DNA of 64,000 nucleotides from Flavobacterium johnsoniae (lineage in GTDB: Bacteria; Bacteroidota; Bacteroidia; Flavobacteriales; Flavobacteriaceae). The notes below the pieces were generated by a model, which had not been told where the DNA came from, ran no database searches, and worked only from the letters and a program-made list of their open reading frames with translations. Positions 33,876 through 43,882 of the stretch are shown piece by piece (position 1 is the stretch's first letter; each line of letters opens with the position of its first letter). A program made the position numbers and the translations under genes. The stretch is from the NCBI RefSeq assembly GCF_030388325.1, contig NZ_CP103794.1, positions 1,550,001 through 1,614,000 of the forward strand, in the 5' to 3' direction.

Positions 33876-35966
33876 ATGGAAAGTTTTAGAACAGAAATAG
33901 AAAATCCGGTAGTTCAGAAGGAGATTATCGAATTAGAAAAAAAGATTCACTTATTCCGTGGAGGAAAAATTGATGATGAGCGTTTTCGTAGTCTTCGTTT
34001 AGCGCGCGGAATTTACGGTCAGCGTCAGGAAGGCGTTCAGATGATTCGTATCAAATTGCCTTATGGTAAAGTGACCAGCGAGCAATTAGTGCGTATCACA
34101 CAGGTTTCTGATGAATATTCTACAGGGCGTTTGCATATTACAACGCGTCAGGATATTCAGATTCACTATGTGAGTTTAGACAGAACGCCGGAACTTTGGG
34201 CAGATTTGGCTAAAGACGATATTACGCTTCGTGAAGCTTGTGGAAACACAGTAAGAAATATTACAGGAAGCGAATTAGCAGGTGTAGACGTAAACGAACC
34301 ATTTGATGTTTCGCCTTATGCGCACGGACTTTTTCAATATTTGTTAAGAAACCCAATTTGTCAGGAAATGGGGCGTAAATTCAAAATTTCGTTCTCTTCT
34401 TCAGATGAAGATACTGCGTTGAGTTATTTACACGATTTAGGATTTATTCCGAAAATTAAAGACGGACAAAAAGGTTTCAAAATCATGTTTGGAGGAGGTT
34501 TAGGATCTCAACCAGCACATGCTGAATTGCTTTCAGAGTTCGTTCCGGTAAACGAAATCATTCCAACAGCAGAAGGAATCATCCGTATTTTCGATAGATA
34601 TGGAGAACGTGCTAAAAGAATGAAAGCGCGTATGAAATTCTTAATCAAAGAAATGGGAAAAGATGTTTTCCTTGATTTAGTTGAGAAAGAGAAAAAAGCC
34701 ATTGCTTTTGAAACCTACGAAATTGATACAACCGCTTTTGACGGTCCAATTCCAGAACCAGTATTAGAAGTTCCGCAAGTTACAATCGAAGATACTAAAG
34801 CATATGAAGCTTGGAAAAATTCGAATGTAATCAAGCAGAAACAAGATGGTTATTACGCAATTGGAATCAAAGTTTTATTAGGAGATTTTTATACAGATAA
34901 AGCAAGATTATTAGCCAATTTAATTAAGAATTACGGAGCAAATGAATTACGTTTTTCATTGCGTCAAAATATTGTAATACGTCATATAAAAGAAGAGAAT
35001 CTTCCTTTCTTTTATCAAGAATTAGCGAAGTTGGATTTTGTTCAATTAGGATATAATTCAGTTGGAGATATTACGGCATGTCCGGGTACTGATACTTGTA
35101 ATTTGGGGATTGCAAGTAGTACCGGTATTGCAGAAGAATTAGAGAGAGTTTTAACGGCAGAATATCCACAATATTTAAACAATCGCGAAATCGAAATTAA
35201 AATTTCAGGTTGTATGAATGCCTGCGGACAGCATAATATGTCTGCAATCGGGTTTCAGGGAATGTCTATCAACTCAGGAAAATTAGTTGCTCCGGCTTTA
35301 CAAGTTTTATTGGGTGGAGGAAGATTAGGAAATGGCGCTGGACGTTTTGCTGATAAAGTAATCAAAGTTCCTAGTCGTAGAGGTCCTGATGCGTTGCGTA
35401 CCATTTTAAATGATTTTGATGCTAACGGAAGCGGGCAAAAATTCCTAGATTATTATGATACAAAAGGAGAAAAATATTTTTACGAAATCTTAAAACCGTA
35501 TGCAGATGTAACCAATTTAACAGAAGCCGATTTTGTGGATTGGGGTAACGCAGACAATTACGTAAAAGCAGTTGGAGTTGGAGAATGTGCCGGAGTAGTG
35601 ATTGATTTAGTAGCAACATTATTGTTTGAAGCTAAAGAGAAATTAATCTTGGCTCAGGAATCTTTCGACGAGAAAAAATGGTCAGATGCAATCTATCATG
35701 CTTACGCAGGATTTGTAAATGGAGCAAAAGCTTTGTTATTGTCAGAAAACCAAAAAACAAATCATCATGCAGGAATTGTAGACTTGTTTGATACTGTTTT
35801 TGTTGAAAATAATAAAATAGAATTAAACTCAACTTTTAAAGACTTGGTTTACCAAATCAATAAAAATGAACCATCAGAAGCTTTCGCTAAAGATTATATT
35901 GCTCAGGCAGTTGTTTTCTTTGATAAAATCGAAACTTTCAGAGCTCAGGAATTAGAAAATGCTTAA
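33876..35966 (+). CDS. Sirohaem sulfite (nitrite/sulfite) reductase with C-terminal HEPN-like domain
   Basis: A 696-aa protein. Residues 1-550 form a ferredoxin-type nitrite/sulfite reductase with duplicated halves (TGRLHITTRQDIQIHYV and ELRFSLRQNIVIRHI) and the cluster ligands CPGTDTC and SGCMNACGQH. Context with cysD, cysN, cysH and sirohaem genes points to sulfite as the substrate. The last 140 residues are helical (KKWSDAIYHAYAGFVNGAKA) and resemble a HEPN domain, an unusual fusion that I believe recurs in Bacteroidota. cobA overlaps its end by 8 nt. Confidence 0.88.
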   Translation: MESFRTEIENPVVQKEIIELEKKIHLFRGGKIDDERFRSLRLARGIYGQRQEGVQMIRIKLPYGKVTSEQLVRITQVSDEYSTGRLHITTRQDIQIHYVSLDRTPELWADLAKDDITLREACGNTVRNITGSELAGVDVNEPFDVSPYAHGLFQYLLRNPICQEMGRKFKISFSSSDEDTALSYLHDLGFIPKIKDGQKGFKIMFGGGLGSQPAHAELLSEFVPVNEIIPTAEGIIRIFDRYGERAKRMKARMKFLIKEMGKDVFLDLVEKEKKAIAFETYEIDTTAFDGPIPEPVLEVPQVTIEDTKAYEAWKNSNVIKQKQDGYYAIGIKVLLGDFYTDKARLLANLIKNYGANELRFSLRQNIVIRHIKEENLPFFYQELAKLDFVQLGYNSVGDITACPGTDTCNLGIASSTGIAEELERVLTAEYPQYLNNREIEIKISGCMNACGQHNMSAIGFQGMSINSGKLVAPALQVLLGGGRLGNGAGRFADKVIKVPSRRGPDALRTILNDFDANGSGQKFLDYYDTKGEKYFYEILKPYADVTNLTEADFVDWGNADNYVKAVGVGECAGVVIDLVATLLFEAKEKLILAQESFDEKKWSDAIYHAYAGFVNGAKALLLSENQKTNHHAGIVDLFDTVFVENNKIELNSTFKDLVYQINKNEPSEAFAKDYIAQAVVFFDKIETFRAQELENA

Positions 35967-36732
35967 TATAAAACCCAAAATAACTTTAGTCGGTGCAGGT
36001 CCGGGCGATCCCGATTTACTGACGCTAAAAGCTGTAAAGGCATTGGCTGAAGCTAATGTGGTTTTATACGACGCTTTGGCCAATGAAGAAATTCTGGATT
36101 ATGCACCGAAAAATGCGATTAGAATTTTTGTTGGAAAAAGAATCGGAAATCATGCTTACACGCAGGATCAAATCAATCAATTGATTGTGGATAATGCATT
36201 GACTTATGGAAACGTAGTTCGATTAAAAGGCGGAGATCCATTTATTTTTGGAAGAGGAAGCGAAGAAGTGGAATTTGCAGAAAGTTTCGGAATAGAAACG
36301 ATCGTAGTTCCCGGAATTTCATCTGTAGTTGCGGTTCCTGCAAGTCAGGGGATTTCGATTACAAAACGTGGAGTTTCAGAAAGCTTTTGGGTAATAACAG
36401 GAACAACTTCCGACAGAAAATTATCTTCAGATATTGCGTTATCAGCCAAATCTTCTGCAACAGTTGTAATCTTGATGGGAATGCACAAATTGCCTCAAAT
36501 CATCGATTTGTTTCAAAAAGAAGATAAAGGAAATTTACCAGTTGCGATCATCCAAAACGGAACAACAGCAGAAGAAAAAGTAGGTGTAGGAACCGTAGAT
36601 TCGATTTTAGAAGTTGTAAAACAAAAAGAATTAGGTTCACCGGCGATTATTGTTCTTGGAGAAGTTGTCCGCGAAAGCAATAAATTAAAAGGATTTTACG
36701 AAGAATTTTTATCAAAAGAAACCATTCATTAA
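35959..36732 (+). CDS. cobA: Uroporphyrinogen-III C-methyltransferase
   Basis: A 257-aa SAM-dependent enzyme making precorrin-2 for sirohaem. VGAGPGDPDLLTLKAVKAL at about 10-28, VRLKGGDPFIFGRG and VVPGISSVVAVPASQGI are family signatures. It overlaps the sulfite reductase stop by 8 nt, so the cofactor and enzyme genes are translationally linked. Confidence 0.95.
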   Translation: MLNIKPKITLVGAGPGDPDLLTLKAVKALAEANVVLYDALANEEILDYAPKNAIRIFVGKRIGNHAYTQDQINQLIVDNALTYGNVVRLKGGDPFIFGRGSEEVEFAESFGIETIVVPGISSVVAVPASQGISITKRGVSESFWVITGTTSDRKLSSDIALSAKSSATVVILMGMHKLPQIIDLFQKEDKGNLPVAIIQNGTTAEEKVGVGTVDSILEVVKQKELGSPAIIVLGEVVRESNKLKGFYEEFLSKETIH

Positions 36733-36804
36733 ATAATTATATGTTCCGTTAGGAACAATTCGTTGGTAAATCATCTAATTTTGTTTGGATGAAATTAAAT
36801 TAAA

Positions 36805-37386
36805 ATGGAACAAAACGAATTATATCCAATATTTCTAAAGCTTCACAATTTAAATGTCTTGATTGTAGGCGGAGGAAATGTAGGTCTGGAAAAGCTTTCT
36901 TTCTTGCTAAAATCAAGTCCGAATGCTAATGTTGAGGTAGTTGCACCTGATTTTCATTTAGAAATTAAGGTTTTAGCAGAAAAACATCCTTCAATTAAAT
37001 TGACGGAAAAAAAGTTCAAAAAGAAAATGCTCAAAAAACGTCACATGGTAATTGCCTGTACAGACGATTTGAAAGTAAATAAAAAGGTTTACGATTTAGC
37101 AAGAAAACGCTATTTGATTTGCAATATAGCTGATACGCCAGATTTATGTGATTATTATTTAGGTGGAATCGTAACAAAAGGAAATGTAAAAATCGCCATT
37201 TCAACAAACGGAAAATCACCAACAACAGCCAAAAGGCTTCGGGAGTTTTTCGAAGAAGTAATTCCGGAAGACATCAACCAAATGGTTGAGAACCTAAATG
37301 AATACCGAAAAACGCTTAAAGGCAATTTTGAAGACAAGGTTAAAAGAATGAATGAGATTACCTCTTCATTGAAAAATAAGGAGTAA
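36805..37386 (+). CDS. Precorrin-2 dehydrogenase / sirohydrochlorin ferrochelatase (Met8/CysG N-terminal type)
   Basis: A 193-aa bifunctional enzyme oxidising precorrin-2 and probably inserting iron to finish sirohaem. It shows the NAD loop VGGGNVGLEKLSFLL, IACTDDLKVNKKVYDLA, NIADTPDLCDYYLGGI and STNGKSPTTAKRLREFF. No methyltransferase domain is fused; CobA supplies that step. Its length matches the stand-alone class. Confidence 0.92.
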   Translation: MEQNELYPIFLKLHNLNVLIVGGGNVGLEKLSFLLKSSPNANVEVVAPDFHLEIKVLAEKHPSIKLTEKKFKKKMLKKRHMVIACTDDLKVNKKVYDLARKRYLICNIADTPDLCDYYLGGIVTKGNVKIAISTNGKSPTTAKRLREFFEEVIPEDINQMVENLNEYRKTLKGNFEDKVKRMNEITSSLKNKE

Positions 37387-37420
37387 AAAAGTTTCGGAAA
37401 GAAATTAATGATAAAAATCA

Positions 37421-37451
37421 TTGAAAGTACAAGGATTTATTCGTTTCTTTG
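37421..37451 (+). promoter_or_regulatory. Possible internal promoter before the ferredoxin-NADP reductase gene
   Basis: TTG (37421-37423), 20 nt, TTTCTTTG (37444-37451), one mismatch. If used, it excludes TTG 37421 as a start codon and fits ATG 37484. Confidence 0.4.
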
Positions 37452-37483
37452 CGTTATTAAGAATGATTATAAACAACAACATA

Positions 37484-38536
37484 ATGATTAAAACAGATAT
37501 ACTTATAATTGGAGCAGGCCCAACAGGTTTATTTGCCGTTTTCGAGGCAGGATTGTTAAAATTAAAATGCCACATTTTAGATGCACTTCCACAACCAGGG
37601 GGACAACTATCAGAGTTATATCCAAAAAAACCAATTTATGATATTCCTGGATTCCCAGAAGTATTAGCCGGAGATTTAGTTGATGGTTTAATGGAGCAAA
37701 TTAAACAATTTGAGCCAGGTTTTACTTTGGGAGAACGTGCAGAAACAATCGATAAACAAGAAGACGGAAGTTTCATTGTAACGTCAAATAAAGGAACTAA
37801 ATTTCATGCGCCTGTTATTGCAATCGCTGGAGGTTTAGGAAGTTTTGAGCCTCGTAAACCACTTATCGAAGATATCGAGTTTTATGAAGATAAAGGAGTA
37901 AAATACTTCATTAAAAATCCTGAGAAATTCAGAGACAAAAGAGTTGTAATTGCAGGAGGAGGAGATTCAGCGTTAGACTGGTCAATTTTCTTAGCAAATG
38001 TAGCTTCAGAAGTAACTTTGATTCACAGAAGAAACGAATTTAGAGGCGCTTTAGATTCTGTAGAAAAAGTACAGGAATTAAAATCAGCAGGAAAAATCAA
38101 ACTGATCACACCAGCTGAAGTTATCGGAATCAACGGTGCAGAACACGTAGAGTCATTAGACATCGAAGAAAACGGCGCACACCGCAAAATTGATTGTGAC
38201 TATTTCATTCCACTTTTCGGATTAACACCAAAATTAGGTCCAATCGGAGACTGGGGATTAGAAATCGAGAAAAATGCCATTAAAGTAAACAATGCATTAG
38301 ATTACCAAACTAACATTCCAGGAATCTTCGCTATTGGAGACGTAAACACATACCCAGGAAAATTAAAGTTAATCCTTTGCGGATTCCACGAAGCAACTTT
38401 AATGTGCCAGGCTGCATACGGAATCATCAACCCAGGTAAAAAATACGTATTGAAATATACAACAGTTTCTGGTGTAGACGGTTTCGACGGAACTCGTAAA
38501 GAAGCGCCAAAAGCGGTTGTGAAAGCGATTGTTTAA
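37484..38536 (+). CDS. Ferredoxin/flavodoxin-NADP+ reductase, type 2 (thioredoxin-reductase-like)
   Basis: 350 aa from ATG 37484 (MIKTDILIIGAGPTGLFAVF). FAD loop GAGPTGL, NADP loop AGGGDSALDWSIF, and the C-terminal FAD motif FAIGDVNTYPGKLKLILCG are clear. It lacks the redox CxxC of thioredoxin reductase. As last gene of the cys operon it probably feeds electrons through ferredoxin to the sulfite reductase. Longer frames from 37421 or ATG 37463 are less likely. Confidence 0.88.
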   Translation: MIKTDILIIGAGPTGLFAVFEAGLLKLKCHILDALPQPGGQLSELYPKKPIYDIPGFPEVLAGDLVDGLMEQIKQFEPGFTLGERAETIDKQEDGSFIVTSNKGTKFHAPVIAIAGGLGSFEPRKPLIEDIEFYEDKGVKYFIKNPEKFRDKRVVIAGGGDSALDWSIFLANVASEVTLIHRRNEFRGALDSVEKVQELKSAGKIKLITPAEVIGINGAEHVESLDIEENGAHRKIDCDYFIPLFGLTPKLGPIGDWGLEIEKNAIKVNNALDYQTNIPGIFAIGDVNTYPGKLKLILCGFHEATLMCQAAYGIINPGKKYVLKYTTVSGVDGFDGTRKEAPKAVVKAIV

Positions 38537-38542
38537 TCGAAG

Positions 38543-38818
38543 GTGCTGAGGTTCTAAGGGACTAAGGCGCTAAGGTTTTTATATACAAAGCTCAAACTTT
38601 TAGTTTGGGCTTTTTTAATTACTATGAATAATCCCAGAGGGATGACATATTTATAGAAAAGAAATTATTCGTTTGCAAAAGCTCCAGCGGAGCGAAATAT
38701 ATGTCGCTCCGCTGGAGCTTTTGCGTTGTGTAGATTGTTTTCTATAAATATTATGCTCCTCCGGAGCTAAATCAAGCAAAAGATAAAACCTTAGCGCCTA
38801 AGTCCCTCAGAACCTTAG
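38543..38818. repeat. Nested inverted-repeat mosaic between cys operon and metH
   Basis: Three nested layers. Outer: GAGGTTCTAAGGGACTAAGG text at 38543-38578 matches the complement at 38785-38818. Middle: TATTTATAGAAAA (38648-38660) with TTTTCTATAAATA (38738-38750). Inner: a perfect 21-bp arm pair at 38675-38695 and 38704-38724 (word GCAAAAGCTCCAGCGGAGCG). Related CTTAGCGCCTTAGCGG words recur at 39265 and 41085. The structure looks like a dispersed Flavobacterium palindrome. It contains no ORF. Confidence 0.85.
38587..38617 (+). terminator. Terminator of the cys operon
   Basis: AAAGCTCAAACT (38587-38598) pairs with AGTTTGGGCTTT (38602-38613), one T-G pair, 3-nt loop, then a T-run. Confidence 0.82.
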
Positions 38819-38828
38819 AAAAAAAACA

Positions 38829-38860
38829 TTTGCAAATCGAAAGCCTATTTCATACCTTTG
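38829..38860 (+). promoter_or_regulatory. Promoter of the SAM riboswitch-metH unit
   Basis: TTTG (38829-38832), 20 nt, TACCTTTG (38853-38860), the same -7 word as metK. It is placed 24 nt before the riboswitch P1. Confidence 0.75.
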
Positions 38861-38883
38861 CACTGTTCTTAAAATTATTGTCA

Positions 38884-38996
38884 GTTATCACGAAAGGCGG
38901 AGGGATAGACCCGATGAAACCTTAGCAACCCTTTACCATAAAGAAGGTGCTAAATTCTACTTTATACGACATTTTCCAGTATTAAAGATAGATAAC
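38884..38996 (+). ncRNA. SAM riboswitch (SAM-I clan) upstream of metH
   Basis: P1 is GTTATC (38884-38889) with GATAAC (38991-38996). The core reads GGAGGGATAGACCCGATGAA, then CCTTAGCAACCC and GAAGGTGCTAAATTC. It resembles the copy at 21765. It should repress the metH-metF unit when SAM is plentiful. About 300 nt separate it from the first gene. Confidence 0.93.
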
Positions 38997-39096
38997 ACAA
39001 ATACATACAGTATTTCTCAAAACTTTTCCAGACAACATACAATATTTACCGAAGCAATTCAGTAGAAGGAGCGAATCATTGGCGCATTTTTGCAGT

Positions 39097-39174
39097 CAAT
39101 AGTTCCCGCTTTTCGTTGCAATCATTTTACTTTTTAAAGAAAAAAGCAAAATGATTTCCACTTCAATCGGGGCT
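39097..39174 (-). ncRNA. Flavobacterium repeat RNA-like element (Flavo-1-like), copy 1
   Basis: Read on the minus strand it begins AGCCCCGATTGAAGTGG, has an internal stem (AATCATTTT with AAAATGATT), and ends GCGGGAACTATTG. The same order of parts is found at 54123 (AGCCCCGATTGTAGCGG, stem, AGCGGAAAGCGGGA). I believe this matches the Flavo-1 RNA family, but this needs a covariance-model search. It lies antisense within the metH leader. Confidence 0.5.
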
Positions 39175-39294
39175 AATGAGCCAGCAATAGTGCCCTTTTG
39201 GAATTAATGTGAAAAAATATCGAAGGTAAATAGAGCCTTCAAAATTAAAAATAAAAAAAGCTTTGTGCCTTAGCGCCTTAGCGGCAAATACAAG

Positions 39295-40299
39295 ATGGCA
39301 ATAACAATTCAGGAAGCAATAAAAAAAAATATCTTAATCCTTGACGGAGCAATGGGAACAATGTTGCAACGCTATAATTTCTCAGAAGAAGATTTCAGAG
39401 GAGAGCGTTTCAAAGATTTTCCTCATCCGTTAAAAGGAAACAACGATTTACTATCCCTAACACAACCACAAGCGATCCGCGATGTACATGCCGCTTATTA
39501 TGAAGCTGGTGCTGACATTGTAGAAACCAATACTTTCTCTGGAACGACAATCGGTATGGCCGATTATCACATGGAAGATTTGGTTTACGAATTAAACTAC
39601 GAATCGGCAAAAATCGCAAGACAAGTAGCCGATGAGTTTACCGCAAAAAATCCGGAAAAACCACGTTTCGTAGCTGGTTCAATCGGACCGACAAACAGAA
39701 CGGCAAGTATGTCGCCAGATGTAAACGATCCAGGTTACAGAGCCGTAACGTTCGACGATTTACGAATTGCGTACAAACAACAAGCAGAAGCTTTAATGGA
39801 CGGTGGCTGTGATTTACTTTTAGTAGAAACGATTTTTGATACCTTAAATGCAAAAGCTGCACTTTTTGCGATTGAAGAAGTAAAAGAAGAACGCAATCTT
39901 GATATTCCAATCATGGTTTCAGGAACGATTACGGATGCGTCTGGAAGAACACTTTCGGGACAGACAGTCGAAGCATTTTTGATTTCAGTTTCGCATATTC
40001 CGTTATTAAGCGTAGGATTCAATTGCGCTCTTGGAGCCGATTTGTTGAAACCGTATTTAAAGACATTGGCGCATAACACAAGCTTTAATGTTTCGGCACA
40101 TCCAAACGCTGGATTGCCAAATGCATTTGGACAATATGATGAAACACCAGAACAAACTCAAGCTTTCATTAAAGAATATTTAGAGGATAATTTAATTAAT
40201 ATCATTGGTGGTTGTTGTGGTACAACTCCGGATCATATTCGATTAATGGCTGAGGTGGCGAAGGATTATAAGCCACGTGTGGCGCCAATCTCAGTATAA
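39295..40299 (+). CDS. metH: Methionine synthase, homocysteine-binding part of split MetH
   Basis: A 334-aa homocysteine S-methyltransferase module. [13 protein letters not shown] opens the barrel; the zinc cysteines lie in [10 protein letters not shown] and [12 protein letters not shown]. It ends where the folate domain would begin; that half and the cobalamin domains are encoded at 41125. The two must act together to make methionine from homocysteine. Expression is under the SAM riboswitch. The start ATG 39295 is preceded by the CTTAGCGCCTTAGCGG repeat word. Confidence 0.93.
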   Translation: MAITIQEAIKKNILILDGAMGTMLQRYNFSEEDFRGERFKDFPHPLKGNNDLLSLTQPQAIRDVHAAYYEAGADIVETNTFSGTTIGMADYHMEDLVYELNYESAKIARQVADEFTAKNPEKPRFVAGSIGPTNRTASMSPDVNDPGYRAVTFDDLRIAYKQQAEALMDGGCDLLLVETIFDTLNAKAALFAIEEVKEERNLDIPIMVSGTITDASGRTLSGQTVEAFLISVSHIPLLSVGFNCALGADLLKPYLKTLAHNTSFNVSAHPNAGLPNAFGQYDETPEQTQAFIKEYLEDNLINIIGGCCGTTPDHIRLMAEVAKDYKPRVAPISV

Positions 40300-40352
40300 C
40301 GTTTCTTTCAAGGTTTTAATAAATGTGAAATTTATAAAGTATAAATAATAAG

Positions 40353-40847
40353 ATGGAATTAAAAGATATCTTAACTATTACAGGATTGTCAGTAACATTG
40401 GCAGGAATCATAAATGGAATTCTATATCAATATATTTTTCTTCCAAAAGTTAATAGAACTTTCAAAAAGTTTGAATTTGAGTTAAAACAAAAAGATTTAA
40501 TTAATCAAGAACAATGGAAGCATAAAAGAGATGCGTGCTTTAATGCTTTAAATATTGCGGATGCATTAATAAGTAATTATAAATATCCCAATGAAAAAGA
40601 AGGTGATATTAAGCCTGGAAAAGTAACAACAGAAGAAGTAAGAAAGTGTTTTAATGATTTGGCTTGTTCGTGTAACGATACTAAAGTAATCGATTTGCTT
40701 AAAAAAATTATTTCTGAATCTGTTAGACCAGATATAATTGTTGATTTAAGAAATGCTGTTCGTGTAGAATTAGAGTTTGGTAACAAAGAATTCGATAAAG
40801 ATAGAGATAAAGCTTTTGTTGGAAAAATCGATGCAGATAAAGAATAG
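40353..40847 (+). CDS. Small membrane-anchored protein of unknown function between the metH halves
   Basis: 164 aa with one N-terminal transmembrane helix (ILTITGLSVTLAGIINGILY) followed by a charged helical cytoplasmic part (HKRDACFNALNIADALISNY, DLRNAVRVELEFGNKEFDKD). I do not recognise a family. It interrupts an otherwise functional pair (split metH), and its lower GC and flanking repeat DNA suggest insertion. Confidence 0.7.
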   Translation: MELKDILTITGLSVTLAGIINGILYQYIFLPKVNRTFKKFEFELKQKDLINQEQWKHKRDACFNALNIADALISNYKYPNEKEGDIKPGKVTTEEVRKCFNDLACSCNDTKVIDLLKKIISESVRPDIIVDLRNAVRVELEFGNKEFDKDRDKAFVGKIDADKE

Positions 40848-40939
40848 AAGAGATTGATTTCAAGACAAGTGTTTTTTAAGGAGTAAAGTTTAAAAATGAT
40901 ACTGAATCGTATAGAATACAGATCATTAAAACCGAATCT

Positions 40940-41025
40940 GCGTGAGGGATAGAAGTGAAAAGCCCACAGCCTGACGAAGGAAGAGCGAGGACTTGTAACG
41001 GATAGCCCGACCCGGAGGGACACGC
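40940..41025 (+). ncRNA. Flavobacterium repeat RNA-like element, variant form
   Basis: Outer stem GCGTG (40940-40944) with CACGC (41021-41025). Inside are GAGGGATAGAAGTG and GTAACGGATAGCCCGACCC, words I recall as highly repeated in Flavobacterium intergenic DNA. It is distinctly GC-richer than its surroundings. It resembles the elements at 39097 and 54123 in the GATxGAAGTGG and CGGATAGC parts. Likely a structured RNA between the two metH genes; family name uncertain. Confidence 0.5.
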
Positions 41026-41124
41026 CCAAAATATTAAAAAGATTACAGGTTTAATAACCTAAAAGATATAGAATAAAAAAACTTAGAACCTTAGCATCTT
41101 AGGATCTCAGTAACTTTAAAAAAA

Positions 41125-43800
41125 ATGACAGAAAAAAGAAGAGACCTTGTATTATCAGGATTAGAACCGTTAATTATTACGCCCGAAAGTGTTTTCGTTA
41201 ATGTTGGCGAGCGTACGAATGTAACAGGTTCAAGAAAATTCCTAAGATTAATCAAGGAAGAGAAATATGACGAGGCACTTGATATTGCAAGACAACAAGT
41301 TGAAGGTGGAGCACAAATCATCGATATTAATATGGATGAAGGAATGCTTGACGGTGTTACTGCGATGACTAAATTCCTGAATTTAATTGCTGCAGAACCA
41401 GACATTTCGAGAGTGCCAATTATGATCGACAGTTCGAAATGGGAAATCATCGAAGCCGGTCTAAAAGTAGTACAAGGAAAAAGCGTTGTAAACTCGATTT
41501 CGTTAAAAGAAGGCGAAGAAGCTTTTATTCATCATGCGAGATTAATCAAACGTTATGGAGCGGCGGCAATTATCATGGCTTTTGACGAAGTAGGTCAGGC
41601 GGATAATTACGATCGTAGAGTAGAGATTTGTCAGCGTTCGTATGATATTTTGGTGAACAAAGTAGGGTTTCCTCCACAGGATATTATTTTCGATTTGAAT
41701 ATTTTCCCAGTTGCAACCGGAATGGAAGAGCATAGATTAAACGCTTTGGATTTCTTTAGAGGAACAAAATGGGTTCGTGAAAATCTTCCGCACGCGCACA
41801 TCAGCGGTGGAGTGAGTAACGTTTCGTTCTCTTTTAGAGGAAACGATACGGTTCGTGAGGCCATGCACTCGGTGTTTTTATACCACGCAATTAAAAACGG
41901 AATGACGATGGGAATCGTAAATCCAGAAATGTTGACGATTTACGATGATATTCCGAAAGATTTATTAGAACACGTTGAAGACGTAATTTTAGATAGACGC
42001 GACGATGCGACAGAACGACTTTTGGATTTTGCAGAAAATGTAAAAGGTGAAGCAAAGAGCGATGAAAAAGTAGTTCAGGAATGGCGTTTTGGAACGGTTC
42101 AGGAGCGTATTACCCATTCATTGGTAAAAGGAATTGATGCTTTTATTGAAGAAGATGTTGAAGAAGCGCGTTTAGCAGCTACAAAACCAATTGAAGTTAT
42201 TGAAATCAATTTGATGACGGGAATGAATGTGGTTGGAGATTTATTCGGAAGCGGAAAAATGTTCCTGCCTCAGGTAGTAAAATCGGCTCGTGTTATGAAA
42301 AAAGCGGTGGCTTATTTATTGCCTTTTATTGAAGCGAGCAAACAAGCGGGAGACAAACAAGGAAACGGAAAAATCTTGATGGCAACCGTAAAAGGTGACG
42401 TTCACGATATTGGAAAAAACATCGTTTCGGTGGTTTTGGCTTGTAACAATTACGAGATTGTAGATTTAGGTGTTATGGTGCCTCCGGAAAAAATTATTTC
42501 GGCTGCGATTGAACATAATGTTGACATTATTGGATTAAGCGGATTGATCACTCCTTCGCTTGACGAAATGGTGTATTTGGCCAAAGAATTAGACAAACAA
42601 GATATTAAAATCCCAATTATGATTGGAGGGGCAACCACTTCACGTGCGCATACTGCCGTGAAAATTGCACCTCAATATAGAGAAACTGTAATTCATGTAA
42701 ACGATGCTTCGAGAGCTGTTACCGTTGCAGGAAACTTGTTGGATCATAATAGAAAAATATATGCGGCAGATATTCGTGCAGAATATGATTCGTTTAGAGA
42801 AACATTTTTAAATCGTTCAAGAGACAAAAACTTCCTGACGATTGAAGATGCCCGTAAAAACAAATTGCCATTGGATTGGTCGGAATATACGCCAACTAAA
42901 CCAAAAGTAATCGGCGCACAAACCATAGAAATAGAATTAGATGTTTTGGTTCCGTATATTGACTGGACACCATTTTTTCAGACTTGGGAATTGTACGGAA
43001 AATATCCTGCAATTTTAACGGATGAGGTTGTGGGCGAACAAGCGACTTCTGTTTTTAACGATGCTCAGGCAATGCTGAAAGTAATTCTGGAAGAGAAAAA
43101 GCTAAAAGCAAAAGGAATTTACGGAATTTTCCCTGCAAACCAGGTTGATGATGATGATATCGAATTGCGTGATGAAAACGGAAAAGTTTTGGAGAAATTC
43201 TTAACGCTTCGTCAGCAGTCGCAAAAAACAAAAGGTGCTCCAAACATCGCTTTAGCTGATTTTATTCTGCCAAAAGACAGCGGAATAGAAGATTATATGG
43301 GAGCTTTCTGTGTAACTACAGGTTTTGGTGTAGATGAATGGGCAGCGGAATACGAAAAGAATTTAGACGATTATAATTCGATTATGGTTAAAGCGCTTGC
43401 GGATCGTTTTGCTGAGGCTTTCGCCGAATATCTTCATGAAAAAGTTCGTAAAGATTTCTGGGGTTACGATTCAGAAGAATCTTTAACCAACGAAGAATTG
43501 ATTAAGGAAAACTATAAAGGAATTCGTCCGGCACCAGGTTATCCAGCTTGTCCGGATCACTTGGAAAAACCAACGATTTGGAAGCTTTTAAATGTAGCCG
43601 AAGAAATTGGAGTTACCTTGACAGAAAGTATGGCGATGTGGCCAGCTTCATCGGTTTCAGGATATTATTTCGGAAATCCAAAAAGCCGATATTTCGGACT
43701 CGGAAAAATAAAAGAAGATCAGGTTGTAGATTACGCTAAACGACGCAACGTTCCAACGGATTATGCAATGAAATGGTTAAACCCTAATATAGCAGATTAA
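41125..43800 (+). CDS. metH: Methionine synthase, folate-, cobalamin- and reactivation-domain part of split MetH
   Basis: 891 aa. Residues 1-280 are the pterin-binding methyltetrahydrofolate domain ([40 protein letters not shown]). About 310-560 are the cobalamin cap and B12 domain with the DVHDIGKN cobalt-ligand motif at about 430 and [14 protein letters not shown]. From about 600 on is the SAM-dependent reactivation domain ([25 protein letters not shown]). It is complete except for the homocysteine domain, which is encoded at 39295. Confidence 0.95.
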   Translation: MTEKRRDLVLSGLEPLIITPESVFVNVGERTNVTGSRKFLRLIKEEKYDEALDIARQQVEGGAQIIDINMDEGMLDGVTAMTKFLNLIAAEPDISRVPIMIDSSKWEIIEAGLKVVQGKSVVNSISLKEGEEAFIHHARLIKRYGAAAIIMAFDEVGQADNYDRRVEICQRSYDILVNKVGFPPQDIIFDLNIFPVATGMEEHRLNALDFFRGTKWVRENLPHAHISGGVSNVSFSFRGNDTVREAMHSVFLYHAIKNGMTMGIVNPEMLTIYDDIPKDLLEHVEDVILDRRDDATERLLDFAENVKGEAKSDEKVVQEWRFGTVQERITHSLVKGIDAFIEEDVEEARLAATKPIEVIEINLMTGMNVVGDLFGSGKMFLPQVVKSARVMKKAVAYLLPFIEASKQAGDKQGNGKILMATVKGDVHDIGKNIVSVVLACNNYEIVDLGVMVPPEKIISAAIEHNVDIIGLSGLITPSLDEMVYLAKELDKQDIKIPIMIGGATTSRAHTAVKIAPQYRETVIHVNDASRAVTVAGNLLDHNRKIYAADIRAEYDSFRETFLNRSRDKNFLTIEDARKNKLPLDWSEYTPTKPKVIGAQTIEIELDVLVPYIDWTPFFQTWELYGKYPAILTDEVVGEQATSVFNDAQAMLKVILEEKKLKAKGIYGIFPANQVDDDDIELRDENGKVLEKFLTLRQQSQKTKGAPNIALADFILPKDSGIEDYMGAFCVTTGFGVDEWAAEYEKNLDDYNSIMVKALADRFAEAFAEYLHEKVRKDFWGYDSEESLTNEELIKENYKGIRPAPGYPACPDHLEKPTIWKLLNVAEEIGVTLTESMAMWPASSVSGYYFGNPKSRYFGLGKIKEDQVVDYAKRRNVPTDYAMKWLNPNIAD

Positions 43801-43882
43801 TTTGGTTGATGGTTGTTGGTTTTTGGTTGATAGATTTGAACTCAAAGTGCCATCAACCAACAACTATTAACGAACAAATAAA

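Noticed and set aside
37421..37483. Longer N-terminus for the ferredoxin-NADP reductase
   Set aside because: The TTG start coincides with a possible -33 element and the extra residues precede the normal beginning of the FAD domain.
40940..41025. Cobalamin riboswitch before the metH C-terminal gene
   Set aside because: No B12-box-like core was found. The sequence instead matches repeated Flavobacterium intergenic words and also lacks the expected upstream aptamer length.
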